From the NCBI GenBank assembly GCA_026394565.1, contig JAPKYA010000031.1, forward strand, positions 1-64,000: 64,000 bases of DNA, written 5' to 3'. Position numbers and translations under genes: made by a program. This stretch comes from Methanothrix sp. Lineage in GTDB: Archaea > Halobacteriota > Methanosarcinia > Methanotrichales > Methanotrichaceae. Positions 19,456 through 29,663 of this stretch are shown here, one piece after another. Positions within the stretch are counted from its first letter, which is position 1. Each line of letters starts with the position of its first letter. The notes under the pieces were generated by a model. The model made no database searches, was not told where the DNA came from, and was given only the letters and a program-made list of their open reading frames with translations.

Positions 19456-20334
19456 TCATCCAAGAAAGTCCGTTACTATCGACACGGTCTCCTCAGGATG
19501 GCTGATCCAAAAAATATGCCCGGCCCCCTCAATCTCGCGTATTTGTGCGCCTGGAATTCTCCCGGCCATAAGGAAGCTATTGGGCGGCGGAGTTAGTACA
19601 TCCCGATTCCCGATTATTACCATTGTCGGCACATGAATTGTATTCAAGCGCTGTTCGACATCGAAAGCCATGAAGGCCTCAAGCTGGGCCATGTAGGCTG
19701 CAAGCGTGCCTGGGTAAGCAAGATTGGCCTGAATCTTCCGCTCCACAATCTCAGGATGAGCAACAATAAACTCCTGCGGATAGCAGACGGCTCCGGTCCA
19801 TAACAAGTAATCATGAGCGGAAAGGTCCAGCCTGGGATAGAAAAACTTCTGGATTTCCGGCGGCGGAAAAACCCTGGATCTTCCACCAGCTGAGGTGGCC
19901 CCCAGCACCAGCTTATTAACACGTTCCGGGTGATCCAGTGCCATTTGCAGGGCAATCATGCCTCCCATACTTCCTCCCAAGACATGGGCACGATCAATTG
20001 CAAGCGTATCCATCAGGCCGACGGTATCCTCGGCCATCTGCTCAATGGTACAGGGACCGCGCTGATCGCTCTGACCTGAGCCGCGATTATCAAACAGAAT
20101 TACTTTGTAGCGATCCGCCAATTTTTGGGGCAAGATCCATCCCCAATCAAGAGAGTGGCCTCCCAGGCCCATGATTAAGAGCAATGGCTCTCCATGGCCG
20201 TGGACCTCGTAATACATTTTTATATCGCCAACAGCGACTTTGCCTGCAGAATTTGGTTCGCGGGTATCGTGGGCGGCTGCAGCTTGGGGAGAAGAAACAT
20301 CGATCAAATGCATAAAAAGTGATTGGTAGCTCAA
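19456..20334 (-). CDS. Alpha/beta hydrolase
   Basis: GGSMGGMIALQMALDHPERV nucleophile elbow; MGLGGHSLDWG; catalytic His in GAGHIFWISHPEE. Confidence 0.88.
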   Translation of the reverse strand: MSYQSLFMHLIDVSSPQAAAAHDTREPNSAGKVAVGDIKMYYEVHGHGEPLLLIMGLGGHSLDWGWILPQKLADRYKVILFDNRGSGQSDQRGPCTIEQMAEDTVGLMDTLAIDRAHVLGGSMGGMIALQMALDHPERVNKLVLGATSAGGRSRVFPPPEIQKFFYPRLDLSAHDYLLWTGAVCYPQEFIVAHPEIVERKIQANLAYPGTLAAYMAQLEAFMAFDVEQRLNTIHVPTMVIIGNRDVLTPPPNSFLMAGRIPGAQIREIEGAGHIFWISHPEETVSIVTDFLG

Positions 20335-20466
20335 CCGTAAAAATTTTTCGCTAATAGAGAATCGAATCTATTTTTGATGGCGCATGCAATGCCCGTCGGG
20401 CAAGAATATCTCGATGTCGTGCTTAAATAGATCTTGTTCTTATCAGCCGCAAGGAGCTAAATTCCG

Positions 20467-22602
20467 ATGGACAATTATGAAGGCAAATTCCCTTACCTTC
20501 CCGAGAGATTAAATCGCCTGGGTGAGCTTGCCTGCAACCTCTGGTGGAGCTGGCACCCCGAGGCTCGAGCCCTCTTTTATCTGCTGGCTGGAAACGGCTC
20601 CGAGTTCAAAGCCCAAAATCCGGTTAAGCTGCTCTCGGAAACAGACCGCTCGGCGCTTGATGCCGCGGCAGGAGACCCCCGCTTCTTAAGGCGCTATGAT
20701 GCAGTCATGGCCAGGTTCGACTCCGGAGTGAACGCCTACCAGAGCTGGTTTAACTCCAAGATCGAAAACCTGGGGCACTGCTCCATCGCCTACTTCTCAG
20801 CCGAGTTTGGCCTGCACCATTCTCTTCCCTTTTATGCCGGAGGCCTGGGCTTTTTAGCGGGAGATTTTCTCAAGGAATGCAGTGACCTGGGGGTTCCCAT
20901 GGTGGGTGTGGGATTCATGTATCCGGAGGGCTACCTGCACCAGCGGCTCTCATCCGACGGCTGGCAGAATAGCGAGAGCGAGGCCCTGGACCGGGTGCGC
21001 GCCCCCATCTGCCGCGTGCTGGACAGCGACGGCCGGCCCCTGACCCTCAAGGTGCCCATACTGCAGCTTCCCATCTGCTTCGAGGTCTGGAAGGCTCAGA
21101 TCGGCAAGGTGCCGCTTTACTTGATCGACACGGACATCGAGGCCAATGATCCCTGGAACCGGGGCATTTCCTCACGCCTCTACATTGGAGATCATGAGCA
21201 TCGTCTGGTGCAGGAGATAATCCTGGGAATCGGCGGAACCCAAATTCTAAAGGCCCTGGGCATAAAACACTTCGTTCTGCACTTAAACGAGGGCCATTCG
21301 TCTTTTGCTATTCTGGAGCGCATTCGGGAGATGGTGGAAAAGGGCAGCAGCTTTACGGATGCCGTCGATCTCGTCCGGAAAACGACCATCTTCACAACCC
21401 ATACCCCAGTCCCCGCAGGCCATGACATCTTCTCCTTCTCTCTCATGGACAAATATTTTGCATCTTATATTCCTCTTCTGGGCATAGATCGGGAGGAGTT
21501 CTACCGCCTGGGCATAGATCCCGCGAATCCCGGCGCGGGCTTCAACATGACAGTCTTCGCCCTGCACCTGTCCGCCTACTGCAATGCCGTGAGCCGGAAG
21601 CATGGAGAGGTCGCCCGGAAGATGTGGCATCACCTCTGGCCCCAGCTTGGAGAGGAGGAGGTGCCCATCAGCCACATCACCAATGGCGTGCATGCTCCCA
21701 CCTGGATTGACTCACGCATGGCCGGGCTCTTCAACAGATATCTGGGGCCAAGCTGGCTGAATGATCACGACAATCCTTCCATCTGGCAATTGGTGGACGA
21801 TATTCCCGACGGCGAGCTGTGGATGGTTCACCGGCTGCAAAAGATGATGATGATTGCAGTCATGCAGGAGAGAGCGCGAGCGCGCTGGAAAGAACATGCC
21901 GATCCCAATATCATCCTGGCCTCAGGGATATTGTTTGATCCCAATACTCTCACTCTGGGCTTCGCCCGCCGATTTGCCTCTTACAAGAGAGCCAATTTAA
22001 TCTTACGGGATCTACAGAGGCTGAAAGCTATTTTGGGCCATGCGAAGATGCCTGTTCAGATCGTCTTCGCCGGAAAAGCGCATCCCTCCGACAATGCGGG
22101 AAAGCTGCTCATCCAGCAGGTCTTTTGCATTGCCCGCGATCCTGATTTTGGGGGACGCGTGGCCTTCATCGAAGACTACAACGAGGAGCTGGCTCAGTAT
22201 CTGATTCATGGGGTGGATGTCTGGCTGAATAATCCAGAGCCGCCCTTTGAGGCCTCGGGAACGAGCGGCATGAAGGCCGGGATGAACGGAGTGCCCCATC
22301 TGAGCGTTCTGGACGGCTGGTGGATTGAGGGGTACAATGGGGCCAACGGCTGGGCCTTTGATAGCGACGGCAAAGGGTCGGAGGATAAAGATGCAGAGGA
22401 GCTTTATGCCATTCTTGAGAAGCAAATCGTGCCTCTCTATTATGACAGGGATGAAACTGGCATATCTCCCGGCTGGATCAAAATCATGAAGGAATCGATA
22501 AAGAGCGCAGCGGCCAGGTTCAGCTCTCGAAGAATGGTCAAGGAGTATGCCAACAAGTTCTATCAGGAGGCTTTAAGGCAGGCGGGCGAGACTGAACTGT
22601 AG
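20467..22602 (+). CDS. glgP: Alpha-glucan phosphorylase
   Basis: AYFSAEFGLHHSLPFYAGGLGFLAGDFLKECSDLGVPMVGVGFMY; TTHTPVPAGHD; EASGTSGMKAGMNGVPHLSVLDGWWIEGYNGANGWA. Confidence 0.95.
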   Translation: MDNYEGKFPYLPERLNRLGELACNLWWSWHPEARALFYLLAGNGSEFKAQNPVKLLSETDRSALDAAAGDPRFLRRYDAVMARFDSGVNAYQSWFNSKIENLGHCSIAYFSAEFGLHHSLPFYAGGLGFLAGDFLKECSDLGVPMVGVGFMYPEGYLHQRLSSDGWQNSESEALDRVRAPICRVLDSDGRPLTLKVPILQLPICFEVWKAQIGKVPLYLIDTDIEANDPWNRGISSRLYIGDHEHRLVQEIILGIGGTQILKALGIKHFVLHLNEGHSSFAILERIREMVEKGSSFTDAVDLVRKTTIFTTHTPVPAGHDIFSFSLMDKYFASYIPLLGIDREEFYRLGIDPANPGAGFNMTVFALHLSAYCNAVSRKHGEVARKMWHHLWPQLGEEEVPISHITNGVHAPTWIDSRMAGLFNRYLGPSWLNDHDNPSIWQLVDDIPDGELWMVHRLQKMMMIAVMQERARARWKEHADPNIILASGILFDPNTLTLGFARRFASYKRANLILRDLQRLKAILGHAKMPVQIVFAGKAHPSDNAGKLLIQQVFCIARDPDFGGRVAFIEDYNEELAQYLIHGVDVWLNNPEPPFEASGTSGMKAGMNGVPHLSVLDGWWIEGYNGANGWAFDSDGKGSEDKDAEELYAILEKQIVPLYYDRDETGISPGWIKIMKESIKSAAARFSSRRMVKEYANKFYQEALRQAGETEL

Positions 22603-22638
22603 ATCCTGCTTTTGATAACGGCCCGATTTTCTTGCAGC

Positions 22639-25143
22639 CTAGCCGCCCAGCTTTCGAGGCGTGACTGTCTTTTCCTGCTCGCCGGTGCTGTTACTTTTTC
22701 CTAGAATCTCGTTGGACTTGGTGGATGACCTCTTTTTCATCAACTGGTCTATCTGCTGATCTATCTCGGAGATGAGAGAGAATACCGCATCCTTGGAGCT
22801 GTCGAATGAATCCTCGGAGGCATGCTTGCCGTCCCTGGCTAAAACCCTGATTTTATAGTCTCCTGCCGCTAGATCCTTGGAGGACCATTTCCAGCTTGAA
22901 AGCTCGGACCATCTGCTCATATCCCGGCCGTTGAGCTGGAATTTGTAGAGGATTTTGTCGCCTTCCGGGTCCTGGGCCTCTGCCTTCCAGATTACTGTCG
23001 CGCCCTGGACCTCTGGGCTGGCAATATCTGGCACAAGGGCCAATAAGGCAGGCGGCTGATTTGAGTCAGCAATAGTAATAGTGATGACAGCATCTTTGGA
23101 GCTGTCAAAAGAGTCTTCTTGAGCATGCTTTCCGTCCCTGGCCAGGACTTTAATCCTATACTCACCGGGCGCGGCGGAAGATGTATTCCAGACCCAGTAA
23201 TTCGACGAGGACCATTCCCTGACCTCTTTATCGTTGGCCAGGAATTTGTAGGAGATCTCGTCTCCATCAGGATCAACGGCAATCGCAGTCCAGGTTATGA
23301 CGCCACCATTGGCCTGAGGACTGGGTCGGTCCGCTTTTAGCGCTGTAACTTCCGGGATGCTGTTGGGAGATGTCAGAACAAACGAGGAATCCAGAGTGCT
23401 GTCGAAGGCATCTTTTAATGCATGCAAGCCGTCTTTGGCCAGTACGGCAATCCTGTAGTCTCCAGGTTTTTCTGATGAGGTATCCCAGATCCAGGAATTG
23501 GACGTTGACCAGCCGGTCACATCTTCATCGTTCTTCATAAACTTATAGGAAATCTGATCGTTATCCGGATCTGTGGCGCTGGCCGTCCAGGTTATCCTGC
23601 CCCCAATGCTGTGAGGACTGGCATTGTCCGATTTGAGCTGCTGCAGAACGGGGGCCTGGTTGGGGCGATTTAAGGTGAAGCTTGCATTCATACGGCTATC
23701 AAACGAATCCAGAGAGGCGTGCTTGCCATCTATTGTTAGAACTGTGATCTGGTAATCTCCAGCCGACAAACCTTGAGATAGCCAGCTCCAGCTATTGGTC
23801 TTGGACCATTTCCTAACTTCCTGACCGTCCAGCAAAAACTTGTAAAGGATTTTGTCGCCCTCTTCATCCGTTGCCTCCGCCTTCCAGAAGATCGCTGCAC
23901 CCTGTTGCTGAGGGCTGGCTCTGTCCGGAACAAGGGCCACTAGGACAGGGGGCTGATTGGAATTGGATAAGTTGGATTCATTCTTTGCTGATATTTTTCC
24001 TGTGCTGTTATCGGCAGCGGCATTAATGTCCGATGCTGCAGATGAAGAAGACTCATTAGACTTAATTGGCCCCATGGATGCAACTAATTTCAAAGATCTA
24101 TTTGTATCAGGCGAGGGAGCAGTCACTGGCGCTGCAGAAGCTTGCAAAGAGGGAGTCTTTTCAGATGGCAAAGATGCATTCGATGCAGAAGACACATTTG
24201 AGGCAAAATGTGTTAAATTATTTTTTAAAGTAAGATTGTCTTTCCCAGTCTGATTCTCTTTGCTTGATGTGATGCTTAAGCTCGAAACATTTTTCCCGGC
24301 AACTGAGCTTGCAGTTTTTTCGGGCTGCAAAGCCGTCTGAGAATCAGGCTTTTTTGCCGCAGTTTGACTTCTACTCTCTGAGCTGCCGCCTCCCATGCCA
24401 CCATCCATACCGCCTCCTCCTGCGTTGAGAACGATTACCTTGCTCTTCTCCTCAAGAATTACAGGAGAATTGTTCTCTGTGGCATTGATTCCCATAAAGT
24501 TCGCGGCCGGGGATGGGCGGCTTGATTCGGCTGAATTATTTAATGATTGAGGGCTTAATGCTTCCCCTGGAATTGTAGCCCCAAGCTCTGTGAATGGCTC
24601 GTCGGAAGGAAAATGATATGGGCCAAAGGCAATAGCCAGGGCAGCTATTAAACAGGCCGCGAGCAGGACGATAACCAGAGCGGCACGCCTGCCCCTGATG
24701 CTTGCGCCAGAAATGCGGGGAAAGCCCCGCGCATATCGCATCCCCCTTTTCGGCAAAAGTAGAAATCTTCTCTTGCGAGGCAGATTTGACCAGCGGCCAT
24801 AGGCCACCGCCGCCAGAAATATGGCCAGAAGCGAGAGAAGGGTGGCTAAAGATGCACTCTGCAGTCCTCGGGGAGTGGCCGACAAAATGAAGCTGAATAG
24901 CCCGGCTAGCATTGCAGAGAAGACCAAGCAGAGAAATGCGCGCCTCTGCCCGCTAAGGTCGCTTTTGCCGGGAAATAGCGATAGTGTGGCAAGATATCCG
25001 GGGATGAGGAGCACGAGAATGAGGGCCGGGAGCGATAGGGTCTCCTGCAGGGATGGGGGCGGCAGATGGACCAAGGCCAAAGCTAAAACCGAGATTAAAA
25101 CAGACGCAATTAGATGCCGGGGCGGTGGCCAGGCCAGCCTCAT
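22639..25143 (-). CDS. DUF1616-like membrane protein with four ~100-aa Ig/cadherin-like repeats
   Basis: Multi-TM N-terminus followed by Ser/Asn linker and four repeats of the type NQPPxLxALVPDxASPQxxGxxIxWKAEAxDPEGDKIxYKFxLxGxxVxxWS...DGKHAxxDSFDSSKDA. Confidence 0.75.
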   Translation of the reverse strand: MRLAWPPPRHLIASVLISVLALALVHLPPPSLQETLSLPALILVLLIPGYLATLSLFPGKSDLSGQRRAFLCLVFSAMLAGLFSFILSATPRGLQSASLATLLSLLAIFLAAVAYGRWSNLPRKRRFLLLPKRGMRYARGFPRISGASIRGRRAALVIVLLAACLIAALAIAFGPYHFPSDEPFTELGATIPGEALSPQSLNNSAESSRPSPAANFMGINATENNSPVILEEKSKVIVLNAGGGGMDGGMGGGSSESRSQTAAKKPDSQTALQPEKTASSVAGKNVSSLSITSSKENQTGKDNLTLKNNLTHFASNVSSASNASLPSEKTPSLQASAAPVTAPSPDTNRSLKLVASMGPIKSNESSSSAASDINAAADNSTGKISAKNESNLSNSNQPPVLVALVPDRASPQQQGAAIFWKAEATDEEGDKILYKFLLDGQEVRKWSKTNSWSWLSQGLSAGDYQITVLTIDGKHASLDSFDSRMNASFTLNRPNQAPVLQQLKSDNASPHSIGGRITWTASATDPDNDQISYKFMKNDEDVTGWSTSNSWIWDTSSEKPGDYRIAVLAKDGLHALKDAFDSTLDSSFVLTSPNSIPEVTALKADRPSPQANGGVITWTAIAVDPDGDEISYKFLANDKEVREWSSSNYWVWNTSSAAPGEYRIKVLARDGKHAQEDSFDSSKDAVITITIADSNQPPALLALVPDIASPEVQGATVIWKAEAQDPEGDKILYKFQLNGRDMSRWSELSSWKWSSKDLAAGDYKIRVLARDGKHASEDSFDSSKDAVFSLISEIDQQIDQLMKKRSSTKSNEILGKSNSTGEQEKTVTPRKLGG

Positions 25144-25158
25144 ATTCTTTATCCTTAC

Positions 25159-25779
25159 TCAATTACTGATAAAACCTTTTTCCTTTGAGCTTGAGTCGAT
25201 CTCCAGCTCAATGCCCACCGGACAGTGATCGGCGCCTGTGACATCTCTAAGGATAAACGCCGACGAGACGGCTTCTCGCAGATTTTCGCTCACGAAGAAG
25301 TAGTCTATCCTCCAGCCCACATTTCTCTCCCTTGCTCGTGTCTTCAAATCCCACCAGGAGTAGTTCTCGCCCTCCGCGTGAAAGATACGAAATGTGTCAA
25401 CAAAGCCCTTTTCTACCAGCCGCTCCTGGGAGGCTTTGCCGTTGGGAAAGTAGACAACGAAGAGCAGGAACTCTCCATAATCTGCCACAATAGCGCGATG
25501 CTCGTCATCAAAGCCATCCATTCCCAGAGTGTACTTTACGCTCAGAGGCTCTGTTTTAGAGAAAAGAGCCACTCCGTCCCGCCCTTTTCGCTCTCCGGAG
25601 CCGAAATAGGAAAAGTAGCCAGGTATGCTCTTCAACTCGGAAGGGACCTGGTCTGCTGTCACTTTTGTCTCTTGCAGGCAGAGCACATCGGGCATATCTC
25701 CTCTAAGCCAATCCACAAAGCCCTTTTTGTAAATGGCTCTCAGACCGTTCACATTCCAGGAGAGAAGTCTCAAGATCAT
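25159..25779 (-). CDS. xth: Exodeoxyribonuclease III (AP endonuclease)
   Basis: MILRLLSWNVNGLRAIYKKGF..DVLCLQETK..GVALFSKTEP..RIDYFFVSE..GADHCPVGIEL. Product lacks the mid-protein YxPN..W stretch in full and may be a short variant. Confidence 0.88.
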   Translation of the reverse strand: MILRLLSWNVNGLRAIYKKGFVDWLRGDMPDVLCLQETKVTADQVPSELKSIPGYFSYFGSGERKGRDGVALFSKTEPLSVKYTLGMDGFDDEHRAIVADYGEFLLFVVYFPNGKASQERLVEKGFVDTFRIFHAEGENYSWWDLKTRARERNVGWRIDYFFVSENLREAVSSAFILRDVTGADHCPVGIELEIDSSSKEKGFISN

Positions 25780-26168
25780 GAAATGTTGACAGGGAATATC
25801 TTTTTCTCACCTATGGTGCCGTTCTCCCAGGGCTGGAGCAAGAGCATGATGACGTCCGTGCTGCCGGACTTTTTGGCGCTGAATACAAAGAGCTTTTTGC
25901 CGGGCACGCCCACCATTCCCGCCTTTGCATTGCCGGACTGTTCGGAGGAGTTCAACAGGCTCAGGTACTCGGTATCAAACTGGGTCCACCATGCAAAGCC
26001 CGTTGAACCGGCATTGGACGGCAGCTCGATGGTAAAATTCTCGCCTGCACTGACATTTATAGCATCTTCGCAGGGGGCATTGTCGCAGATGCTGCCGGTT
26101 GAGACGGCGGCCAGCGCTATTAGAACAGCAGCGACGACAGCCAGAAATATGCTTGCTAGTTTCTTCAT
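25776..26168 (-). CDS. Chagasin/I42-like cysteine protease inhibitor, secreted
   Basis: Signal peptide; FTIELPSNAGSTGFAWW, GVPGKKLFVFSAKKSGSTDVIMLLLQPWENG match the three inhibitor-loop pattern. ATGA overlap with xth. Confidence 0.8.
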   Translation of the reverse strand: MKKLASIFLAVVAAVLIALAAVSTGSICDNAPCEDAINVSAGENFTIELPSNAGSTGFAWWTQFDTEYLSLLNSSEQSGNAKAGMVGVPGKKLFVFSAKKSGSTDVIMLLLQPWENGTIGEKKIFPVNIS

Positions 26169-26244
26169 TTTCTATACCTCAAATCCTATGATTAACTCAT
26201 CAAATATAAAAAACATATTCTCATCCCCAAAAAACCTCACAACC

Positions 26245-26727
26245 TCACGATCTTCGGCGCAGTTGAATCCAGATGTTGACTGCAGAGATGCTGATCAGGT
26301 TCAATGTGGTAGCTGCATACCAGAGATAGGACTCTTCCAGGCTGAGGCGCACTATCCAGCCGGACCACAGAACGAAACAGATGATGGAAAAGGAGATCAG
26401 AGTGTCGATGGCCAAAAAGAGCCTGGGCCTCTTAAAGAGCCTTCCCGCCTGAGCGATGGTGCAGTACTCGATGGGGGCCGCCCGGCCGGCCAGGTGATAG
26501 ATGACTCGAGCCAGGTTCATGAGCAAATCCGCCCAGGCCCAGGCTATGACCAGCCATCCGAAGATGGAAAGGAAGGCAGACGGCAAACCCGCGCGCAGGG
26601 CAAGTAGACCAAAGAGCAGCTTGAAGACACAGAAGGGAACGCCAATGGTCAGAGCCTGAAAGGCGGGAGTCAAAAAGAAGCTATCTTCAACTATTTCCTC
26701 CTGCGGCCTGGTTTCTTCCATTGACAT
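26245..26727 (-). CDS. Multi-TM hypothetical membrane protein
   Basis: Several hydrophobic spans, e.g. LFLAIDTLISFSIICFVLWSGWIV. Confidence 0.55.
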   Translation of the reverse strand: MSMEETRPQEEIVEDSFFLTPAFQALTIGVPFCVFKLLFGLLALRAGLPSAFLSIFGWLVIAWAWADLLMNLARVIYHLAGRAAPIEYCTIAQAGRLFKRPRLFLAIDTLISFSIICFVLWSGWIVRLSLEESYLWYAATTLNLISISAVNIWIQLRRRS

Positions 26728-27099
26728 CTATCCTGGTGCGTCTTTGCCGAAAAAAGCTTGCATGGGCAGATGCTGCCAAGGATAACACCACAATTCCGGC
26801 AAATTAGCATTGATTCTCGCGCACAAGTATACAAAATTAATGCACCAAAAGGAGCATGCAGGATTTCAGAAATTGTTTTGCATTATTGTGAGGAATAACA
26901 TCAATTAAATGTTTGCCAATTAATGATTTTATTATTTGAATTAATTTTAAGTTATGAATGATTGCACCCTATTATAGAATTATAAATCTTTGTAAATAGA
27001 CTTATAGAACTCATTTAAACAATCTGAGAACTATGCCTTAAAATTAATTACTAAAGAAAAATTCTTATACTAAAAGCTCTAACATGCTGGTCGAGGACT

Positions 27100-27519
27100 A
27101 TGCTGGCCAGATATAATTTAAACATTCTTCTTGCCGAGGACAACCCGGTAAATCGGAAGGTGGCTCTGATTGCACTTAAGAAGCTGGGCCTAGAGGCCGA
27201 TACGGCCAAGAACGGCCGGGAGGTTCTGGTGGCTATGGAAGAGCATCCTTACGACCTGGTGCTCATGGATATCCAGATGCCGGAAATGGATGGAATTGAA
27301 GCCACCAAAATCATCCGCAAGCGATGGCCGCAAGGCCCCAAGATAATAGTTGTCACCTCATTTGAGGCGGAGATGTGCCGCGATCTTTGCTATAATGCGG
27401 GGGCTGATGATTTTCTCAATAAGCCTGTAAAGATCGATGAGCTTAGTGCTGCCATTGAGCGCAATTTAGGCGCTTTTGGTTTGCAAACTGCAGCGGATGC
27501 ACAAGCTCTTTTCGTTTAA
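27100..27519 (+). CDS. Stand-alone response-regulator receiver (REC) protein
   Basis: NILLAEDNPVNRKVALIALKKLG..DLVLMDIQMPEMDG..VVTSFEAE..GADDFLNKPVKIDEL. Confidence 0.93.
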   Translation: MLARYNLNILLAEDNPVNRKVALIALKKLGLEADTAKNGREVLVAMEEHPYDLVLMDIQMPEMDGIEATKIIRKRWPQGPKIIVVTSFEAEMCRDLCYNAGADDFLNKPVKIDELSAAIERNLGAFGLQTAADAQALFV

Positions 27520-27565
27520 TCCGGTTCGTGGCGGCGGCAACGTCATGTAATTTGCTTTGCTGCCA

Positions 27566-27940
27566 TCAGTTAGAGGGCTCTTTAAGATCCTCCTTTTTTA
27601 GGTCTTCCTTCATCTGCAGGTAGAACTCTCTTGTCACCTCTCCCCTGGCATATCTCTCGTCCAAAACCTCTTTTGCAGTGGTTTTTGCCGGCACTCTACT
27701 CTCGGCAGCAATGCGGCGTCCTGAATCGCGCAAGATCAGATACAGTATCAGAAACAGTATGCCTATCCAGGGTATCAAGATCGGCAAACCCCATAAAAGC
27801 CCATTCATGTCTCTTTTCTCTGCATCCTTATAGACCAGGTAGGCTACTGCTAAAGAGACAAACCAGGCAAAAACTGTTCCAAATCCCATGAAAGGGAACC
27901 AGTCCATCATATGATAGTATGGCATAACAATTCCTCTCAA
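27566..27940 (-). CDS. Small membrane protein with SHOCT-like C-terminus
   Basis: Two TM spans, then VLDERYARGEVTREFYLQMKEDLK. Confidence 0.7.
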   Translation of the reverse strand: MRGIVMPYYHMMDWFPFMGFGTVFAWFVSLAVAYLVYKDAEKRDMNGLLWGLPILIPWIGILFLILYLILRDSGRRIAAESRVPAKTTAKEVLDERYARGEVTREFYLQMKEDLKKEDLKEPSN

Positions 27941-27981
27941 TTTATATTCGACATTTAACGTATTTAAGGCTGTGGTACAGA

Positions 27982-28542
27982 TTATTTTTTGGCCATCTGC
28001 CTGATCTTGTCCCAGCCTGTTCCCCCCACCCGGAGAGGGTGATCCAGAACCACATCAATGAAGCCGAAGATGACGGGGGCATAAACGGCATAGAAGTCGC
28101 GAGCAAAGGACATGGCCTCCTCTAGATCCTGGAAGTGGCGGGTCTCCATCTCCTCACCAGTCCCGGCAATTACGGTGCTGATATTGCTCTTGGCCACGAA
28201 GCTTGACATGCCGCAGGAGGCTTTGGGGGGCTGCACGGCATCGATGTTCAAGGGCACGCCGCCATAGCACTCGTAGGCATAGCGCAAAAGCTCCACTCTT
28301 GTCTCCAGGCCTTCCGATTTTGCCTCTTCTATAATTTCCTCGTCCAGAAAATCGAGCTGGGGAATGAGACCGGCATCGATGACGTAAGAGAAGCCCTCCT
28401 CATCACTTATTGACAGGTCCACGGCTTCCAGGACCAGGCCCAGCCTCACCGGCTCGCCGTAGCCGAAGCTGCACTGCCAGCGGTCGCTCTCCACGTAAAG
28501 CTGCCGTTCGCTCAGTTCTGTTATATTAAGCATTAGAAGCAA
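27982..28542 (-). CDS. Hypothetical protein
   Basis: Clean 186-aa ORF, no recognisable domain. Confidence 0.5.
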   Translation of the reverse strand: MLLMLNITELSERQLYVESDRWQCSFGYGEPVRLGLVLEAVDLSISDEEGFSYVIDAGLIPQLDFLDEEIIEEAKSEGLETRVELLRYAYECYGGVPLNIDAVQPPKASCGMSSFVAKSNISTVIAGTGEEMETRHFQDLEEAMSFARDFYAVYAPVIFGFIDVVLDHPLRVGGTGWDKIRQMAKK

Positions 28543-28635
28543 TATTATTACTATTACATAATAAGTCTTTTCGATTGATACAAATGCAGAAAGGTCTAAA
28601 TAATAACAGCATGCAATACCGGAAAGGGATCTGTA

Positions 28636-29070
28636 ATGGATTTTAAGGATTGCATAAAATTTGCTAGTGATAATCCGGTCAGCTTCATGGCCACTATGGA
28701 TGGGGAAATGCCCAGGGTGAGGGCCTTTTTAATGTGGTTTGCCGATGAGAGCGGATTTTACTACCATACGGGAACAGCAAAGAGCGTCTACAGGCAGCTC
28801 AAGAACAATCCCAATGTGGAGATCTGCTTCTATCATGCCGGCGGCGACATAATGGCCAAGAATATGATGCGCGTTACTGGAGAAGTGGAGTTCCTGGACA
28901 ATGCTTTGCTTCGAGCCCGGCTCATGGAGGAGAGGCCTTTTCTCAAAGACTTGATGAAGAGCCCCAGCGACCCGGTGCTGGCTATATTTCGCATCCCGAA
29001 GGGCGAGGCGTGGTTTTGGAGCATGGTCGAGAATATGAGGGAAGCGGAGATCCCCAGGATAAAGTTCTGA
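28636..29070 (+). CDS. Pyridoxamine 5'-phosphate oxidase-like FMN-binding protein
   Basis: MATMDGEMPRVRAFLMWFADESGFYYHTGTAKSVYRQLKNNPNVEICFY. Confidence 0.85.
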   Translation: MDFKDCIKFASDNPVSFMATMDGEMPRVRAFLMWFADESGFYYHTGTAKSVYRQLKNNPNVEICFYHAGGDIMAKNMMRVTGEVEFLDNALLRARLMEERPFLKDLMKSPSDPVLAIFRIPKGEAWFWSMVENMREAEIPRIKF

Positions 29071-29076
29071 GAATCT

Positions 29077-29550
29077 ATGGCATTAGATCCCTATGATTAT
29101 CTGCGCATCCAGATTCAGATGGATTTCTCGTGCCGGCGCTGCGGCCATTGCTGCCGGGTAGCCGATCCCATTGATATTTATCCCAAAGATATTCGAAGAT
29201 TAGCGAGCTTTTTTAATATTTCCGAGGAAGAAGCGATTGAAGAATATACCATCCCCCATCCCAGCGAGACTGACCTCTTGGCCTTCGAGGCAACAGAGCC
29301 ATGCCGATTTTACGATGTTGTGCAGAAGGGATGCAAGATATATCGGGCCAGGCCGATGGTATGCAGATGCAGCCCATTTCTCAGCCCCGGGCAAATTGGT
29401 CTACAGGGCGTGGAGATCTACGAGGATTGCCCCGCCTCTGCGGAGAGTTGCAAAAAAATCGAAAGGGATCTGGATATTCTGCTCACACCCAATGCTAAAA
29501 CGCAGAAGAAGCTGGAGAAGGCATTAGCCAAGATGATGCAGATAGAATGA
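29077..29550 (+). CDS. YkgJ-type Fe-S/Zn cluster protein
   Basis: FSCRRCGHCCRVADPIDIYPKDIRRLASFFN..CRFYDVVQKGCKIYRARPMVCRCSPF. Confidence 0.88.
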   Translation: MALDPYDYLRIQIQMDFSCRRCGHCCRVADPIDIYPKDIRRLASFFNISEEEAIEEYTIPHPSETDLLAFEATEPCRFYDVVQKGCKIYRARPMVCRCSPFLSPGQIGLQGVEIYEDCPASAESCKKIERDLDILLTPNAKTQKKLEKALAKMMQIE

Positions 29551-29663
29551 AGTGGGTGGATACATTCTTGAGAGGAAAACCTTTGATCGCAGGTGGGCGG
29601 GAATAGATGCCAAGCAGAATCCAAAATTGCTCTGGAATCATATGTGAGGAGGTGAAAAGCTCA

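Noticed and set aside
25225-26607. 460-aa plus-strand ORF
   Set aside because: Antisense to xth, the chagasin-like gene and a membrane protein gene, all with recognisable or clean coding signals; composition artefact.
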